This document shows positions 15,558 through 27,803 of a stretch of DNA of 64,000 nucleotides, piece after piece. The stretch's first letter is position 1, and every line of letters starts with the position of its first letter. Origin of the DNA: Synchiropus splendidus (Eukaryota > Chordata > Actinopteri > Syngnathiformes > Callionymidae); contig NC_071334.1 of the NCBI RefSeq assembly GCF_027744825.2, positions 41,455,437-41,519,436 of the forward strand. Reading direction: 5' to 3'. Position numbers and translations under genes: made by a program. The notes under the pieces are model-generated. The model searched no databases. It saw nothing but the letters and a program-made list of their open reading frames with translations, and was not told where the DNA came from.

Positions 15558-16921
15558 TATATTTCTGGGGTATTTTATTTCTGGCGCCCCCAAAAATGGC
15601 ATGTTCAAATTTATTCATACCCCTGACAATCTTTCAACAAAAATGTGCCAAATGTGGTAATTCTTGTCTAGTACTGACTTCAAGATGTCACGATGAAGTA
15701 AACATTGTTGGCCAAATGTGAAAGTGAAAAAAGACATCTTTCCAGAACAGTATAAATAGGGGGAAAGTGTTCAGGTCCTTCTTAATTTCTGGTCATCATG
15801 GTCAAGAAGAAGGAGCTCAGCGAGGACCTGCGTCAGCGTCTTGTTCGTAGCCACAGTGAAGGAAAAGGTTACAAGACTATTCCCAAGCAGTATGATGTCC
15901 CTGTTTCAACCGTGCAGAGCATCATCAACAAGTACAAGAGGTTCAACACCGTCAAAAATCTCAGTGGCTGTGGACGGAAGCGCAAGGTGTCCCCAAACTT
16001 GCGAGGAAAATCTGCCGTGAGGTCAACACCAACCCACAGATGACAACCAAGGCTCTAATGGAAACACTTGACCAGGCAGGGACAGAGGTGTCACGGTCCA
16101 CCATTGACGTAAACCTCGGAAGACACGGCTGCTCAGTAAGAAACATCTGTCAGCTCGCCTGGCCTTTTGTAAACGTCATCTGAAGCAAGATCCCAGCTTT
16201 TGGTCAACTATCCTGTGGTCCGATGAGACAAAGTTGGAGTTATTCGGTCATATGGACGCTCAGTATGTCTGGAGGAAGAAAGGAGAAGCCTATAGGCCAA
16301 AGTGTGCCTACTGTCAAGTATGGTGGTGGAAGCATAATGTTATTGGGATGTTTCTCCTCCAGTGGCACAGGGAATCTCGTCAAGGTCCAAGGAACCATGA
16401 AAAAGGAGGATTACATCAGGATACTTGATGAAAATGTGAAGGCATCCGCTGTGAAACTCCAGCTTGGCCACAACTGGACGTACCAGCAAGACAACGATCC
16501 TAAACACACTGCCAAGGTAGTGAAGAAATGCTTCAAGGACAATGATGTCAATGTCCTGGAATGGCCAAGTCAAAGTCCTGACCTCAATTCCATAGAGAAC
16601 TTGTGGCATCACTTGAAGACCAGAGTAATGGCGAGGAGAGCAACAAACCAGACCCATCTTGAGGAGGAGTAGGCCAATATCCCACAGGAGACATGCAGGA
16701 AGCTTGTGGACATGTACAGGAATCGTCTAGAAGCGATCATAAAGAATAAAGGCTATGCCATTCACTATTAAATAAGACATTGGACTGGGGTATGAATAAT
16801 TTTGAACCTGACATTTTTTGGGACTCCATTAATAAAATACCTCACAAAAATATATATTTTTTTTAATTTTGTATTTTTGGCATTCTTTCAATTGTTGGCC
16901 ACATATAACTAACACAAATTT
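15371..16921 (+). mobile_element. Tc1-like transposon, copy 2, defective
   Basis: Same family as 3980-5497 and nearly identical over most of its length. The left end begins tacactcgtcctcaaaattat, with an inner direct repeat near 15600-15625. A short TA-rich tract (15502-15547) has expanded inside the left arm. The right arm stops at about 16921, at nearly the same place as in copy 1, and lacks the outer direct repeat. Confidence 0.9.
15798..16771 (+). pseudogene. Tc1-like transposase (DD34E), multiply broken
   Basis: Starts at ATG 15798 (MVKKKELSEDLRQRLV) after a TATA-like tataaatag near 15750. The helix-turn-helix half runs to about 16010, where a one-base loss in a C run breaks the frame. 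The catalytic half contains [22 protein letters not shown] and [11 protein letters not shown] (DD34E spacing). Other lesions are a one-base loss near 16128 in the same place as copy 1, a five-base deletion near 16302, and the same TAG after HLEEE near 16670. The C-terminal end (to TAA at 16769) is better preserved than in copy 1. It cannot encode an active enzyme as read. Confidence 0.92.
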
Positions 16922-16934
16922 GATTTTTTTTTTT

Positions 16935-17275
16935 TTTCTCTGGTGTCACAGGTTGATGACATGTTATCTCCTCACATTCTGAGATGAAAGTCAGAATACT
17001 GGAACCTGCCCCTAGCAGAGCACTCAGAGTGCACAAACCTGTGCCAAGCAGCTCCAGCCAGTCATGGCAAAGTGTCCTCCAAAAAAAAATTCTGGATACC
17101 AATGCCAATCTGGCACAAATGCCAAAAATGTCTCCCAATATTAAAGAATCTCAATAAAATTCCTCAATCCAGATGGCGCTCTGACTCAAACAAATCTGCC
17201 CAAGTTATTTTGAACACAGACAGACAGAGAAAACCAACACTATTGAAAAAATAACCTCCTTGGTGGAGGTAATGA
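16935..17275 (+). repeat. SINE or LINE-tail-like repeat
   Basis: The segment runs from a tract around agcagagcactcagagtgca to a tail reading aacctccttggtggaggtaa, a combination common at the 3' ends of teleost RTE-related or SINE repeats. It directly follows the Tc1 right arm. No polymerase III boxes were confidently located, so the exact class is open. Confidence 0.45.
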
Positions 17276-18027
17276 TCCCATTGTAACCATGTGAAGTTGA
17301 CAGAGAAGCAAGGAAGGATGCTTTACATCTTATTTAAGACTGTTTGAGTTTTTGTTGAAGTTAAAGTGGTTGACTTCTTATGACATACTGATGTCATTCA
17401 GCATCCAGCAGAAACCCTTATAAGGAATAACTCAAGCAATCGGCTTATTACACGCAGCCTGATGAGAAATACAACACAATGGCTCAGCTTTGATCTGAAA
17501 AACTAGCAGCAGCACTTTTGGACAAGTGCAATCTGCTCACCCATATGGAGAAGCTCAGACTGCCAGCAGGTTGATCTTAATGCGTGAATGGATAATGATC
17601 TCTGTCCCACTACCCTGGATCTGTTAATCAGCCCAGGGTCAGGAAGTTTCAGCAGACAACTAAGGTGAGTTAAGTTTGGTTCCTACGAAAGTCCTCGCAA
17701 CAGGTGAATGTGTTTGTTAAAGTGTCATATCTTTGAGCTCTTTTGGCCATTTATATATCTTGTAATATTGATGCATCTACAGATGGTTGGGACTGGTGTC
17801 AGGCGCCTTCTCTTACCACAGATTAACCATGGCAGAAGGTTCTGGCTCTCAGCACAGCCACTGTACGTAATTAAACAAATTAACCTGTCAAAGTCCTTTA
17901 AGGCTGCATCTGGAAGGAGCCTCCCTCTCACAACAGAAACATTTACTCACCATACGGACAGGACAACGTCCTTATACTCCATAAATGTGATAAAAGCCTT
18001 TTGTTTGTTTTCTTCATCGTTATGTGA

Positions 18028-18030
<3 letters not shown>
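17276..18030. other. No supported gene
   Basis: Unassigned. An open frame spanning 17708-18187 is mostly generic sequence plus a translated TA repeat (YIYIYI), so it is not treated as coding. Confidence 0.35.

Positions 18031-18031
<1 letters not shown>

Positions 18032-18112
<81 letters not shown>
18032..18112. repeat. (TA)n microsatellite
   Basis: About 40 perfect TA dinucleotides. The adjacent hAT-like fragment starts about 65 bp downstream. Confidence 0.95.
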
Positions 18113-18118
<6 letters not shown>

Positions 18119-18174
18119 ATTTTATTGTTTTCAAATGAATATTTCCTGTTGCATGAGTGCGCTAATCTGGCATC

Positions 18175-18612
18175 CTTTAAAAACTAAACCTAGAACCAAA
18201 AACACATGCAGATCAAAAATGTGATTAGAAAAAGAATCATTGTTATGAAGCAAGTTGAAGCAAAGAATGTAAAAGATTTTTGTGGAAACTCTCCAATGTC
18301 GAATAAAATCATGCAAAAGAAATTGTGTTAAAAGGGAAACAGTTATTCAAAGTAAATAATTCATTATATATGTTTGCCATATTGTCCACCCATTTCTGGA
18401 AACATCTTTAAATAAATTTGCTTTCTGCAACTTGTTTCTGCAAATAACATGCCAAAATTGACGAGAGTCAGTAGCTACAGTTTTTCACCAATTAAATGGA
18501 ATTTTCTACAGGACTTTCCACTCAGGACCATTGTAAGGTTCCTTTGGTGTTGTGCCTTGGGATTTTTTTTCAATGAAGTGCGCCACGGCTTAAAAAAGGT
18601 TGAAAAACACTG
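18175..18612 (+). mobile_element. hAT-like element fragment (family of 51.8 kb)
   Basis: Collinear with the right half of the 51798-52574 element, sharing for example ttgttatgaagcaagtt and ggaaactctccaa. It ends with ggttgaaaaacactg, matching the family's terminal repeat. The left half is missing. Confidence 0.7.
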
Positions 18613-19840
18613 GTCTAAAACATATAACCACCTTGGAGGAGGATAGTTAGGGTAATTATTTAACTATACTGATCACCAATGGTCACATCCGTCATGGGTC
18701 TGGTACTGATGATAACCATAACTTCACATATTTTTCGTTGCTAGGGAGGATTCCTGGTGCTCCCTGAACAGTAGTCGACAAAGCAATACAAGACAGTGAG
18801 ATTTCAGAATCCTGAATCAGCACTATAGTAGTCTCTAATGCTAATTGGGAGATGGAAGGAATGGAATTAATAATTGGGACATGACACTCAGACGCTGCAG
18901 TTTGCAAGCTGCGGTGTGACCCGAGTGTTTTCCAACTCTCCTCCACTTCTGTTTCCACAGCTCAGGCTTGGTAACCTGACCCAGCTTCCCCTCCCTCACT
19001 GGTCCTGCACGAAGCTACTGTTGGAGACCCCAGCATGCCCTTTTGCATGGCCTCTGGAAATCTGGAAGGTCTACAGTTATATTGATAAATTTTCCCCTTT
19101 ACCTTTGATTTGGAGGACAAGAAGGTTGTAGAATACTGTCATTACTGACATTAATGCATTGATCTCAGCTGCAATTTCATTCCGGTCTTTTGTCGCCCAA
19201 TAGCTGTGATTGCAGTCAATAAACAATCCTAAAGGATTAGACTGAGATTATAAGATATTCTTTGTGACCCTTAGAGACCACAGGTCTCTAATCTGTGTAA
19301 TTAGCTGCTGAAATCTGTCACGCACATGTGCTCCATGAGTCTTCTCAAAAAAGACGTTTCTGTGCATCTTCACTTGGATGTGAGCTTCTTGATTGACTCA
19401 ATTGGCAGCAGAAGCATTTGATGTAATCATGTTTAAAAAAAACTGATGCCTGAGGACTTTCATTTAAACACACACAACCAAACACACCCTGTTGTAGCTC
19501 CAGCTCACCTCTTGTTGAAGTGCGTTAGCCCTCAGCGCAATCGAGCCTCTGCAGAGCTGCAGATGGATCAGCTGTTATCCTCTCTCTTAATGTTTGCTTC
19601 TCTTGCCTCTCGTGTCCTTGGCTAGCCTTGATACAATCCAGACAGTGGGATTGCAATAGAGTCCTGACAGAGCTGACGCTGCTGGTGTCTGAACGCAGAG
19701 ATGGTTTGTGTGTGCGTATGTGTGAGGGAGAGAGAGACAGAGCAGTGGGGGAGACAGGACCTGCCATGCAGATATCAGCCCTGTTGCAGTTAAATTTAAA
19801 CACCCTCCCTTCTGACACCTTGATCCCCAGTTGCCCTCCT
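18613..19840. other. No supported gene
   Basis: Unassigned intergenic sequence. No family motifs were seen in the short open frames, and the 19525-20027 frames on both strands are compositional. Confidence 0.35.
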
Positions 19841-19859
19841 CTCTCTCAACACACACACA

Positions 19860-20430
19860 CACAAACGTTGGTATTGCTATCCCTGTGGGGACATTGTGAG
19901 GTTTCCCATTGTCATAATGCCTTCCCCAGCCTCGAACACACACGCACATGTATCTCTGGCCTTGTGAGGACCTCTCATTGACATCACCCTTTCCCTGTCT
20001 ACCCCTATACCTAACCATCCAAAACACATGACTAACCTTAACCAGGACTCTAAGCCAAACTGAAACCCAGTTGTGATGACCGAGTTATTTTGAGGTTTTC
20101 TCCCTCAAAACTCTATGTGGCCCAGCCAAAATATCCTCATAAGATCAGTGTCTTGTCAAAGATTGGTCCACGCAAGAATATCAATACAAGTTTAGCTACT
20201 TTTGTGAGGACCTCTCATTTCCATAACCCTTTCCCCAGCCTCTCACCCTTAACTAAACCATCCAAAACACAGGCTAACCTTAACCAATACTCAATCTTGC
20301 CCCATTATAATAAACTACTTTGACAGATGTTTTGAACCGCTAAACCGTGTAAGATCAGGGCAAAATGTCCTCAGAAAGCAAAATGTCCTCACGAGAACAA
20401 GGTTTGTCAAGACTTGGTACTTGGCAAAAC
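19860..20430. repeat. Two tandem copies of a dispersed fish repeat
   Basis: Landmarks tgtggggacattgtgaggtt, gaggacctctcatt, taaccatccaaaacaca and ggctaaccttaacc occur twice (about 19880-20120 and 20195-20420) and again at 58500-58830. The unit is non-coding and about 230-250 bp. This CA-flanked pattern is widespread in teleosts. Confidence 0.65.
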
Positions 20431-21019
20431 ACGCCCCGTCCCCAAATACACGCACACACACAGCTTTAATGCCACCATATGGCTCATGGCAGAAGACCCT
20501 CCTCACATCTGTGACTCTGAGGGTGAGAGGGGACGAAACAGACAAGTTTGTAGAACTTTCTGTGAATTTTGAATATTGTGGGAGACGATGGGCTTTTATC
20601 ACTGTGAAGTGAGGTGTTGGTTTCACCAGAAATAGGCACATGACACTTTAAGTGGTGACCCCTGCACTGGTTTTAAAAAGTGGGTGAGGTTCTCATGCAG
20701 ACTGTTGGAGACAGTTGAGTCACATTCATACACCCCGCAAGAAGTAACTGGATTCTTCTGATGAAGAATAGAATGCATTGTTTATTCACGATTGTTAACA
20801 TAGAATTAATTTGTGCATGTGTGTGTACGGTATATGGGACCATGTGTGTATTTGACCTACAGTATACTTCATCATTCACCAGTCAATGGGTCTTCTGGCT
20901 AGAAATGCCTATATATATAGGCATATTGTTGCAAAATGTTAATAAACTACCTCTCGCCAAAGGTGACTCTGCGCTAAATGCTGGAAACTACGTGTCCAGC
21001 GCAACTCTGCACAAACATA

Positions 21020-21500
21020 ATAAATGCTGGACAGTGAAGGGTGGACAACATTGTTCACAAACCACTTTGCAAAGTCCCTGAACACTGAGGTCTGCAGCCA
21101 CAGCTGTGGGAGACTCACTCAGGGGCCTTTATTAGGCTGATAAACATCCACTTTTATTGACAGACAGAATAACTCAAATGAATAATGTTGGGATCTGACT
21201 GTTGCTGTGCTGTCACTGCTGTGACCTGCACAGCTGTCGGCATGAGGAGAACAGCGTGGAGGAAAGACGTCGTTTTTTCTGTAGTTACTGATAATCACCT
21301 ATTTATTCATTCACTATTCATTGATCATTTTTGACTTCGGCATCTGTGCTTCACTGATTAAAACCGACTCGATTGTCAGTAATCTGTCTCACTTTGTTCA
21401 ACTTGTGCGAGCAGCGCAGATAAATCAAGACGCGCCCTATTACACGGCTTGTTTTTCGCGATATAATTACTATTTTTTTTGTAAAACAAACATGTCACAG
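21020..21500 (+). repeat. Dispersed repeat shared with 43.3-43.65 kb
   Basis: Collinear landmarks in both copies: aacactgaggtctgcagc, gctgataaacatc, ataatgttggg, a block with ctgcatgaggagga or close variants, and a distal gctattttttttgtaaaa-like segment. No transposase is visible, so the element class is unknown. Confidence 0.65.
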
Positions 21501-22064
21501 TAACATCCGTTCATGTATCCTGAGAAACACCTTCTACTACAGCCGTGGCAGAGGTCCGTCATCAGTTAAAGCGATTAAAGTGAAGAAATGACAGAGAGAT
21601 ATAATGGCCAAGCCGACGATCGTAAATAGGATGTCGCCCGACTTCCTTGAGACGTGCTTCATCGTGGCTCGCAAACCAGCTAATTTGCACTATTTTGTGA
21701 AAAGCCCCTTAGTGGAGAAACACTGAGGAGCCATATCATTTAGTATTGTGCAGCTAACCGTGATTAGCATCACATACGTTGATCCTTGTACGAGTCCTCA
21801 TGTAATTTGTGTCAGAAATTAATGGTTCGCTGCAAATATTTAACTAGTGTTTTTGACAGCTCTGTTGAGAATGGTTCTGCATGTATCCAAGACTTAACTT
21901 TGAAAAATGTGTTTGTCTGGTACTGACGGCGCGTAAAAACTGGGAGCGGCATTCTACTTTTTGTGTGTTGAAAATTTTATGAGGTAAACGTCAGAAAAAA
22001 TGAAACTTACCTAGATCACTTGAAATACTATGTTATCAACATTTCTTGTATACAATATTAGATT

Positions 22065-22440
22065 AGAAGGCTTTTATTAGTGCCACAGGGGGGAAATTCA
22101 ACATGTCACGGCAGCCAATGACAACAAAGACACTGACTTATATCAAAGACATTAAAGATACACAACAAACATCAAAGACATCCACAAAGCATCAGCAAAA
22201 AAAGTGAAGTCGCAAGCTATCAAACGACACACGACCTAATGATAAACTACATGAATAATAAATTGTATATATGCATTGATAATAAATAAACAAATGATCG
22301 ACAATTTCCATTTTCTAAAAGGGGTGCATAATTCAGTCTAAAGCACTGTGGATGCAGCAACATGTTTGCCAACTGGTATAGCTCCAGTGCGGCAGGAGGC
22401 GGTGGTATTGCTCCAGACCCATCACTCTGGGGTCCTGACA
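22065..22440 (-). repeat. Possible retroelement 3' end (minus strand)
   Basis: Opens with gaaggcttttattagtgcca followed by a purine-rich, AT-rich stretch ending in octet-like repeats, similar in organisation to 13931-14290. No coding sequence is attached. Confidence 0.3.
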
Positions 22441-22779
22441 GTCCGTGAGCAGGTCAGAGACGTGTTGTAACAGAACACGAGTCACTAATCATAACATCAC
22501 AAAAGTGACAGGTCGGCAGAAAGTGCAGGCCTGGAGGTGTCCAAGTGGCCGTTTCTCATCACTCGAGTGGCTGATTATGAGCTGGTTGTACGCGTATGTG
22601 CATACGTATCCTATGACTCTGCATTCCATCTCTATATACACTCCCATATTCAGTTATCGTGTACAGTCTGTTACGATAAAAATTAGGCTCATGTGGTGGG
22701 CATTGAGAGACAGTGGTGTCAAGGTTTGGAGGGCAGCTTGTATGTTCACCATCTGCAGCTCTCTCTCACCATAAGCGTT

Positions 22780-24010
22780 AATTTTGTCGCCCATTTTTCA
22801 ATTTTGACAAGGTGAATTCATGGTCTTTAGTCACATATACTGATTTGCATATCATTTTTATTGGTTATGTTTTAGTTGACAAAAAGTCACAACAAATTGT
22901 CAAGTTTTAGTCAAAACATTTTAGTCATTATTTTTATTCCAGAAATACTTTTTTTCCAGTTGATGTGCAGTGTCCAGTTGAAGGTCTAAAATACTGACTA
23001 AAAATCGGGAATAATAAGCATCTTGAATAAACTGAATGCAGAAATCCTCAACGCAACTTTGCAGTTAGTGTTTTGATTCTTGACTCAATATGCATTTATA
23101 AATGATACACTTGTTCATGGTTCATATTTATTAGAAACACAAACAAAATATGCTGTTAAATTATATAAACTTTAAAGCTGGACTTTTGTAGTTGAGCATC
23201 AATAGGTTTTAAACAAAATACAAACTTTAAATGCAGGTTTTTGCCAGGATTTTTTTTAACCCTCCTCGAATAAATAAATAAAACTGAAATGGAAAGAAGC
23301 CAATCAAAGCGAAGCAAAGTTTTGACATTTATTGAATAGGTGACAGCGATTAAAGTAGTTTTTAATCATGAGAAATAAATCTCTGTTCAGTCTGCTGCTG
23401 TCATCACCAGGTCTGTCTCGTCATAGTTCCGGCTGGATGTGTCACTTAAGTTCCACAAGCTGAGGATGCAGCCCCGTCATTTCGGATGTTTCTCGAGTTT
23501 CTTAAGTGTTTTCCGCTTGTTTCGACATTTCCGCTTTGTTTTAATCACATGAGATCTCGTCTTTAACAAAGGGATCATTATTCTGAAGGAATGGCTCAAA
23601 TTAACATGTAGCGCTGCGGCATTATTGTTAACAATACACACTGAATTGTCAGACCTGTCACCAGCGTTCATGGTAATCCTCCTGCATGCAGTTTCATTTT
23701 AAGCCACACAGGCACAGCAAGTGGACTCCTAACTGAAGAATACTTCTGCTGTCATCAACGTTTTGTTGTGCTTCTTCTCGTGCAGTAAACGAAAACAAGC
23801 ATGGAGTTTTTTGTTTTTAATTTCTTGCAAAACGGCCTAGCCTTCTTTCCATTCTTCAAACACACTAAAACACACAATCACGTAGTTTTTGTCAATGTTA
23901 TAATAACAATGGTGTCGTCTTGTCTTCGTGTTGTTTTCGTCATGGGAAAAAGGGGTGTTGACAAACATATTTCGTCTCGCCTCATTTTGTTTCGACAAAA
24001 TAAGTCATAT
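22780..24010. repeat. Composite repeat with taattttgtcg-type ends
   Basis: The left end reads gttaattttgtcg and the right end reads tttcgacaaaata, so the termini are short inverted repeats. The interior from 23470 matches the inverted copy at 10850-11490. A block at 23310-23390 (atgagaaataaatct) also recurs near 26285 and 60940. This may be one decayed element or several overlapping ones. Confidence 0.55.
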
Positions 24011-25550
24011 TAAGATTAAACCTGGAACTATGTGGTGTGATGATAGACAGAGTTTGGGAACTTTGTACTGAGTTAATGACAGAACTCTTGATGTGATACG
24101 TATGATGCATGTTAGTTGTGGTTATTGTGGTATATCCAGATCTGAAAGTAAGCTTTGAGCAAAATAGCCTCATTGTGCGAATGGTTTAAGATGGACCGTG
24201 TTTCTAGCTGCAATTCAGTTTAAGAGTTGAAAGCATCCACATTGTTTTCATTGGTTATTCCATTAAAGAAAGGAAGACAGGAGGGGCCCCTAGTTAATGT
24301 AAAAATATATTGTCTCTCCAAATTAGTGACCGGTCAACAGGTCTGTTAATATTGTTTTTCAAACTTCAAAGGAAATCAAACAGCCACAAAATGACTCTAA
24401 AAGGCATGGTGGACTTTTTGTTTCTTCTCATCATTAAATAGAAAACAAAACTCCCAACCCAGGACCAAGACTGTAGCTCAATCACCAGACTTATGACAGA
24501 GGCAGAGCTAATGACCAGTGTATGACACGTCGAACAAGATCAGTTGATCATGCTTCCCACTGATGCCAACATGCACATTAGAGCAGCCTCACTTCTTCTC
24601 TGACCCTCTGCATTCTGGAGTGGGCAGTTTAAATACAGAAGTATTTACGACTCAGCTGTATCCCCTGGAGTTCTTGGAGCTCCACGAAACATGCGGAACT
24701 GACAGGGTGTCAGCGGCCGGTGGGGGTAAAGATAGACACTGGTTCAAGTCAGAGAGGGAAATATTATCCATGAGAGCCCATGTGTCCGTCTGAGCACCTG
24801 CCTGTCCATCTGTCTAGAAGTCCAGTCCGAGTAGACAGACTAAAGGGAATCCCTGCTCCAACATGCCATCTAATTCGATCAATGTTTGACATTATTTGCT
24901 ACTGTTGCTTCAGCAGCTACTAATACTTTTCAAAAATAAATTCAAAATTTTTTTTGTTTTACCCCGCTTGCTCACAACACACTAGTTGCTCTCCGGAGCT
25001 TCCATATCCCCACTCCCATCTTTGTTTCGACCCGCTGTTTACATGGACTGGAGGAAGCTCGTATTCACCACCGTTCAGTGAAACATGCTTTGTACAACGT
25101 GTTCCAACATGGTTTTCAGTATCAGAACCTAAGAGGAGCATTCTCTCACTCACGAAAGCAGTGGAAGTTGCTAATATTTTACCAAAATTAATGATTATTT
25201 GGATGTTGATCAAGGTATCACAAGAATTGCTCACACACAAGTTTAAATGTGGTGATTAAACGAAATGCTTCCTGTGTCACTGAACGCCGGACTACAGAGC
25301 GCTGGAGAGATTTTATAATCGAAGGAGGGACTTCTTCGATAAAGGGTCTCAGGAAAACTGATTAAAAAATGTTTGACATGTGAAATCACTGCTTATTGCA
25401 TCAGAGCCACATGATGATCTTGATTTCAATACAAGCCCATGTGTCAGGTGAACTGAGGAAGGCCCAGATATTGATGACTAAATTGTCTTACAGCTTTAGT
25501 TAGTTTTAAAGGAATATGAAGTTTGACTGCATGATTCAGTATGTTTACAT
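24011..25550. other. No supported gene
   Basis: Unassigned sequence between repeats. An open frame pair at 24954-25259 on both strands lacks any recognisable motif. Confidence 0.35.
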
Positions 25551-25559
25551 TCCCACCTT

Positions 25560-26340
25560 CAAGTTTATTTCTGTTAAAGCAGCTGTAGGTAAGGGTGAGG
25601 ATATGTGCTTTTGGCGGCGCCACAGGTAAATGAGTGTAATTGCAAGCTGCCGTAAAGCTGGGTGTACGGTTGCCGCCCACCACCCCACACTTGTTTATGA
25701 GGAAAAACCGTGGTGAAACAGCAAAAAATGTAATCACAGAAGACAATATACACAACACTGTCCAGTTTATACTTGCGAGGGCAACTCTAGATGTTGAGAA
25801 TTTCTCTTCAGAGATTAATAAAGTATTGTCGCAAGCAGTGGTCAGAGATGACACAATGCGTTGTCTTTCTGCATCCATAGGAACTCACAGACACTCTTCA
25901 TTGAAAGCAACCAAACTGCAGCAAACAGTGAACACAGCAAAGGCATAAAACACAACAGCCACTTGAATTATGGTGCCCCAACATCTGAAAACCACCAAAT
26001 GCATCATGGGTAGTCCACATCACTGCTGAATACAGCAGTCCACCTCTCAGTTGCTACAGTATCTATCTATCTGTCTATCTAGAAGCATCTACCATTCAAC
26101 ATCAGAGATGGAACTCCGTCATGCAACCAGTGAGGAGAGGCAGGATCCAGCGAGAGGCGGAAGCAGCTGCAAGGCTGACGGACCCAGATGATAAAACTTA
26201 ATTTTGACTGCACATTTCATAATGAAGCAGAGGGGAAAGTTTGAACATTTACTGATTAGGTGACAACAAACCTCTCTTTTAGTTATGAGAAATAAATCTG
26301 TAAAATGCAGCCGTCATCAGGGGTCCATCTCCTTCACTTG
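25560..26340 (+). repeat. Dispersed repeat, longer copy of the 60.5 kb family
   Basis: Shared blocks with 60525-60960: acaggtaaatgagtgtaatt, ttgtttatgaggaaa, aacactgtccag, gaggagaggcaggatccagc and atgagaaataaatctgta. This copy holds about 290 bases (25790-26080) absent from the 60.5 kb copy, whose sequence resumes at aagcatct. An open frame across it (25640-25948) begins at a non-ATG codon and shows no family signature. Confidence 0.7.
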
Positions 26341-26374
26341 TCTGGCTGGAATGCATTATGGAATGCAGTTCATC

Positions 26375-26410
26375 GAATCAGAATCAGAATCAGAATCAGA
26401 ATCAGAATCA
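26375..26410. repeat. (GAATCA)6 array at LINE 3' end
   Basis: Six perfect hexamers. On the minus strand this is the tail tgattc repeat immediately 3' of the L2-type LINE, as expected for elements that end in short tandem repeats. Confidence 0.9.
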
Positions 26411-26463
26411 AATTTATTGCCATGGTCAGTGGGGAGCCCACCAACTAGGAAAGTGTTTTGGAT

Positions 26464-26495
26464 TAAAATAAAATAAAATAAAATAAAATAAAATA
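26464..26495. repeat. (TAAAA)n pentamer tract
   Basis: About six perfect pentamers within the 3' region of the L2-type LINE. A related ttttatttta tract occupies the same place in the 50.6 kb fragment, so the tract is part of the family. Confidence 0.9.
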
Positions 26496-26499
26496 ACGG

Positions 26500-27200
26500 C
26501 CGAAGAAGCTGTTCCTGTGACGGGAGGTTCTGGTCTGGATGGACCGTAGCCTCCTGCCAGATGGAAGAGGAACAAACAGTCCATGTCCAGGATGAGAAGG
26601 GTCGGCTCTTATCCGACCTGCACGTCTCTGGGTCCTAGAGGCATACAGGTCCTGAAGAGGTGGTAGGCTGCAACCGATCACCTTCTCAAGCAGAGCTGGA
26701 AGAATCGTGTTAAAGGCAGAGCTGAAGTCTACAAACAGGATCCTGGCATAGGTTCTTGGGGAGTCCAGATGCTCCAGAACGAAATGAAGGGCCTGGTTCA
26801 CTGCATCGTCCACAGATCTGTTGGCTCTGTAGGCAAACTGCAATGAGTCCAGGTGAGAAGCAGTGATAGATTTCAGGTGAGAGAGAACCAGGCGCTCAAA
26901 GGACTTCATGACCACAGACGTCAGTGCCACCGGTCTGTAATCATTCAGTCCTGTGATCCTGGCCTTCTTGGGAACAGGAATGATAGTGGAGGACTTAAAG
27001 CAGGCAGGTACATGACAGGACACCAAGGAAACATTTGATGTCCATGAGCACTGGAGCCAGCTCAGCAGCACAATGCTTCAGGATGGCAGGGGAAACTCTG
27101 TCTGGACCCGCAGCCTTCCGTAGGTTCAGCAAGAGAACAACGGACATCAGATGTTTCTTACGGGATTCTTCCCTAAAAACATGCTGAAAACCGTCAGGTT
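26500..27200 (-). pseudogene. L2-type reverse transcriptase ORF, internally deleted and frameshifted
   Basis: Minus-strand translation gives [20 protein letters not shown], then after a frame change [40 protein letters not shown] and [14 protein letters not shown] (first catalytic Asp). The reading then jumps straight to [20 protein letters not shown] and [10 protein letters not shown], which are C-terminal ORF2 landmarks. The intervening segment, including the YxDD box, is gone, yet the frame stays open across the join. The family copies LINE RNA at the target site; this one cannot. Confidence 0.88.
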
Positions 27201-27230
27201 CATCACACCGGCTGTCATTTAAGCCATGGC

Positions 27231-27657
27231 GGTGCCCCACCGTAATGAAAATAAAAATACTAATCACATTTTTTTTAAATGTATAAAATTGTGAATTTTT
27301 TTTTTAGGCCATATCACATAGGCCTACCTTCTTCTAATACTACTCTTACTCTATGGTAATACAATTCTACTGCACGTAGACACAACAATTAAAAACAAGT
27401 GTATCAGGATCTTCAATCAGTCCGAAGTAAAGACCAGGCAGAAAAAAACTCATTACTGCGGTCCCCATTGGTCTACAAAATGTACAGTGTAAGAACTGAT
27501 CTAGGAGTATTTGTTTAAAGCAATGAATCATCTGTACTGCAATGACATTTGTTATACTTCATTATTGTTGTAAGCCCCAACAAATTTGTTATAATGTGGT
27601 GTATTGGTAAGTGATGTAACCTCATCTACATGTATTTCACGCAGTCAAACATCCAAC
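27231..27657. other. No supported gene
   Basis: Short AT-rich spacer between the LINE and the tetranucleotide array. Nothing recognised. Confidence 0.4.

Positions 27658-27803
<146 letters not shown>

Larger units (their letters stand above)
26375..27230 (-). mobile_element. L2-type LINE, 3' part with internal deletion
   Basis: On the minus strand the element runs from about 27230 to the hexamer tail. It contains RT sequence, a pentamer tract (26464-26495, tttta units), then a short 3' segment including cactttcctagttggtgggc that recurs at 50810-50860. The body lacks the central RT region and the 5' half. Confidence 0.88.

Noticed and set aside
17708..18187. 159-codon open frame with a YIYIYI tract
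   Set aside because: The tail is a translated TA microsatellite and the rest has no motif; not a gene.
18700..19130. Possible host exon pair on opposite strands near 18.7-19.1 kb
   Set aside because: Mirrored open frames with no splice-consistent partner and no motif.
19587..20027. Overlapping long frames on both strands
   Set aside because: Mirrored frames over CA/GT-rich repeat sequence, with no motif on either strand.
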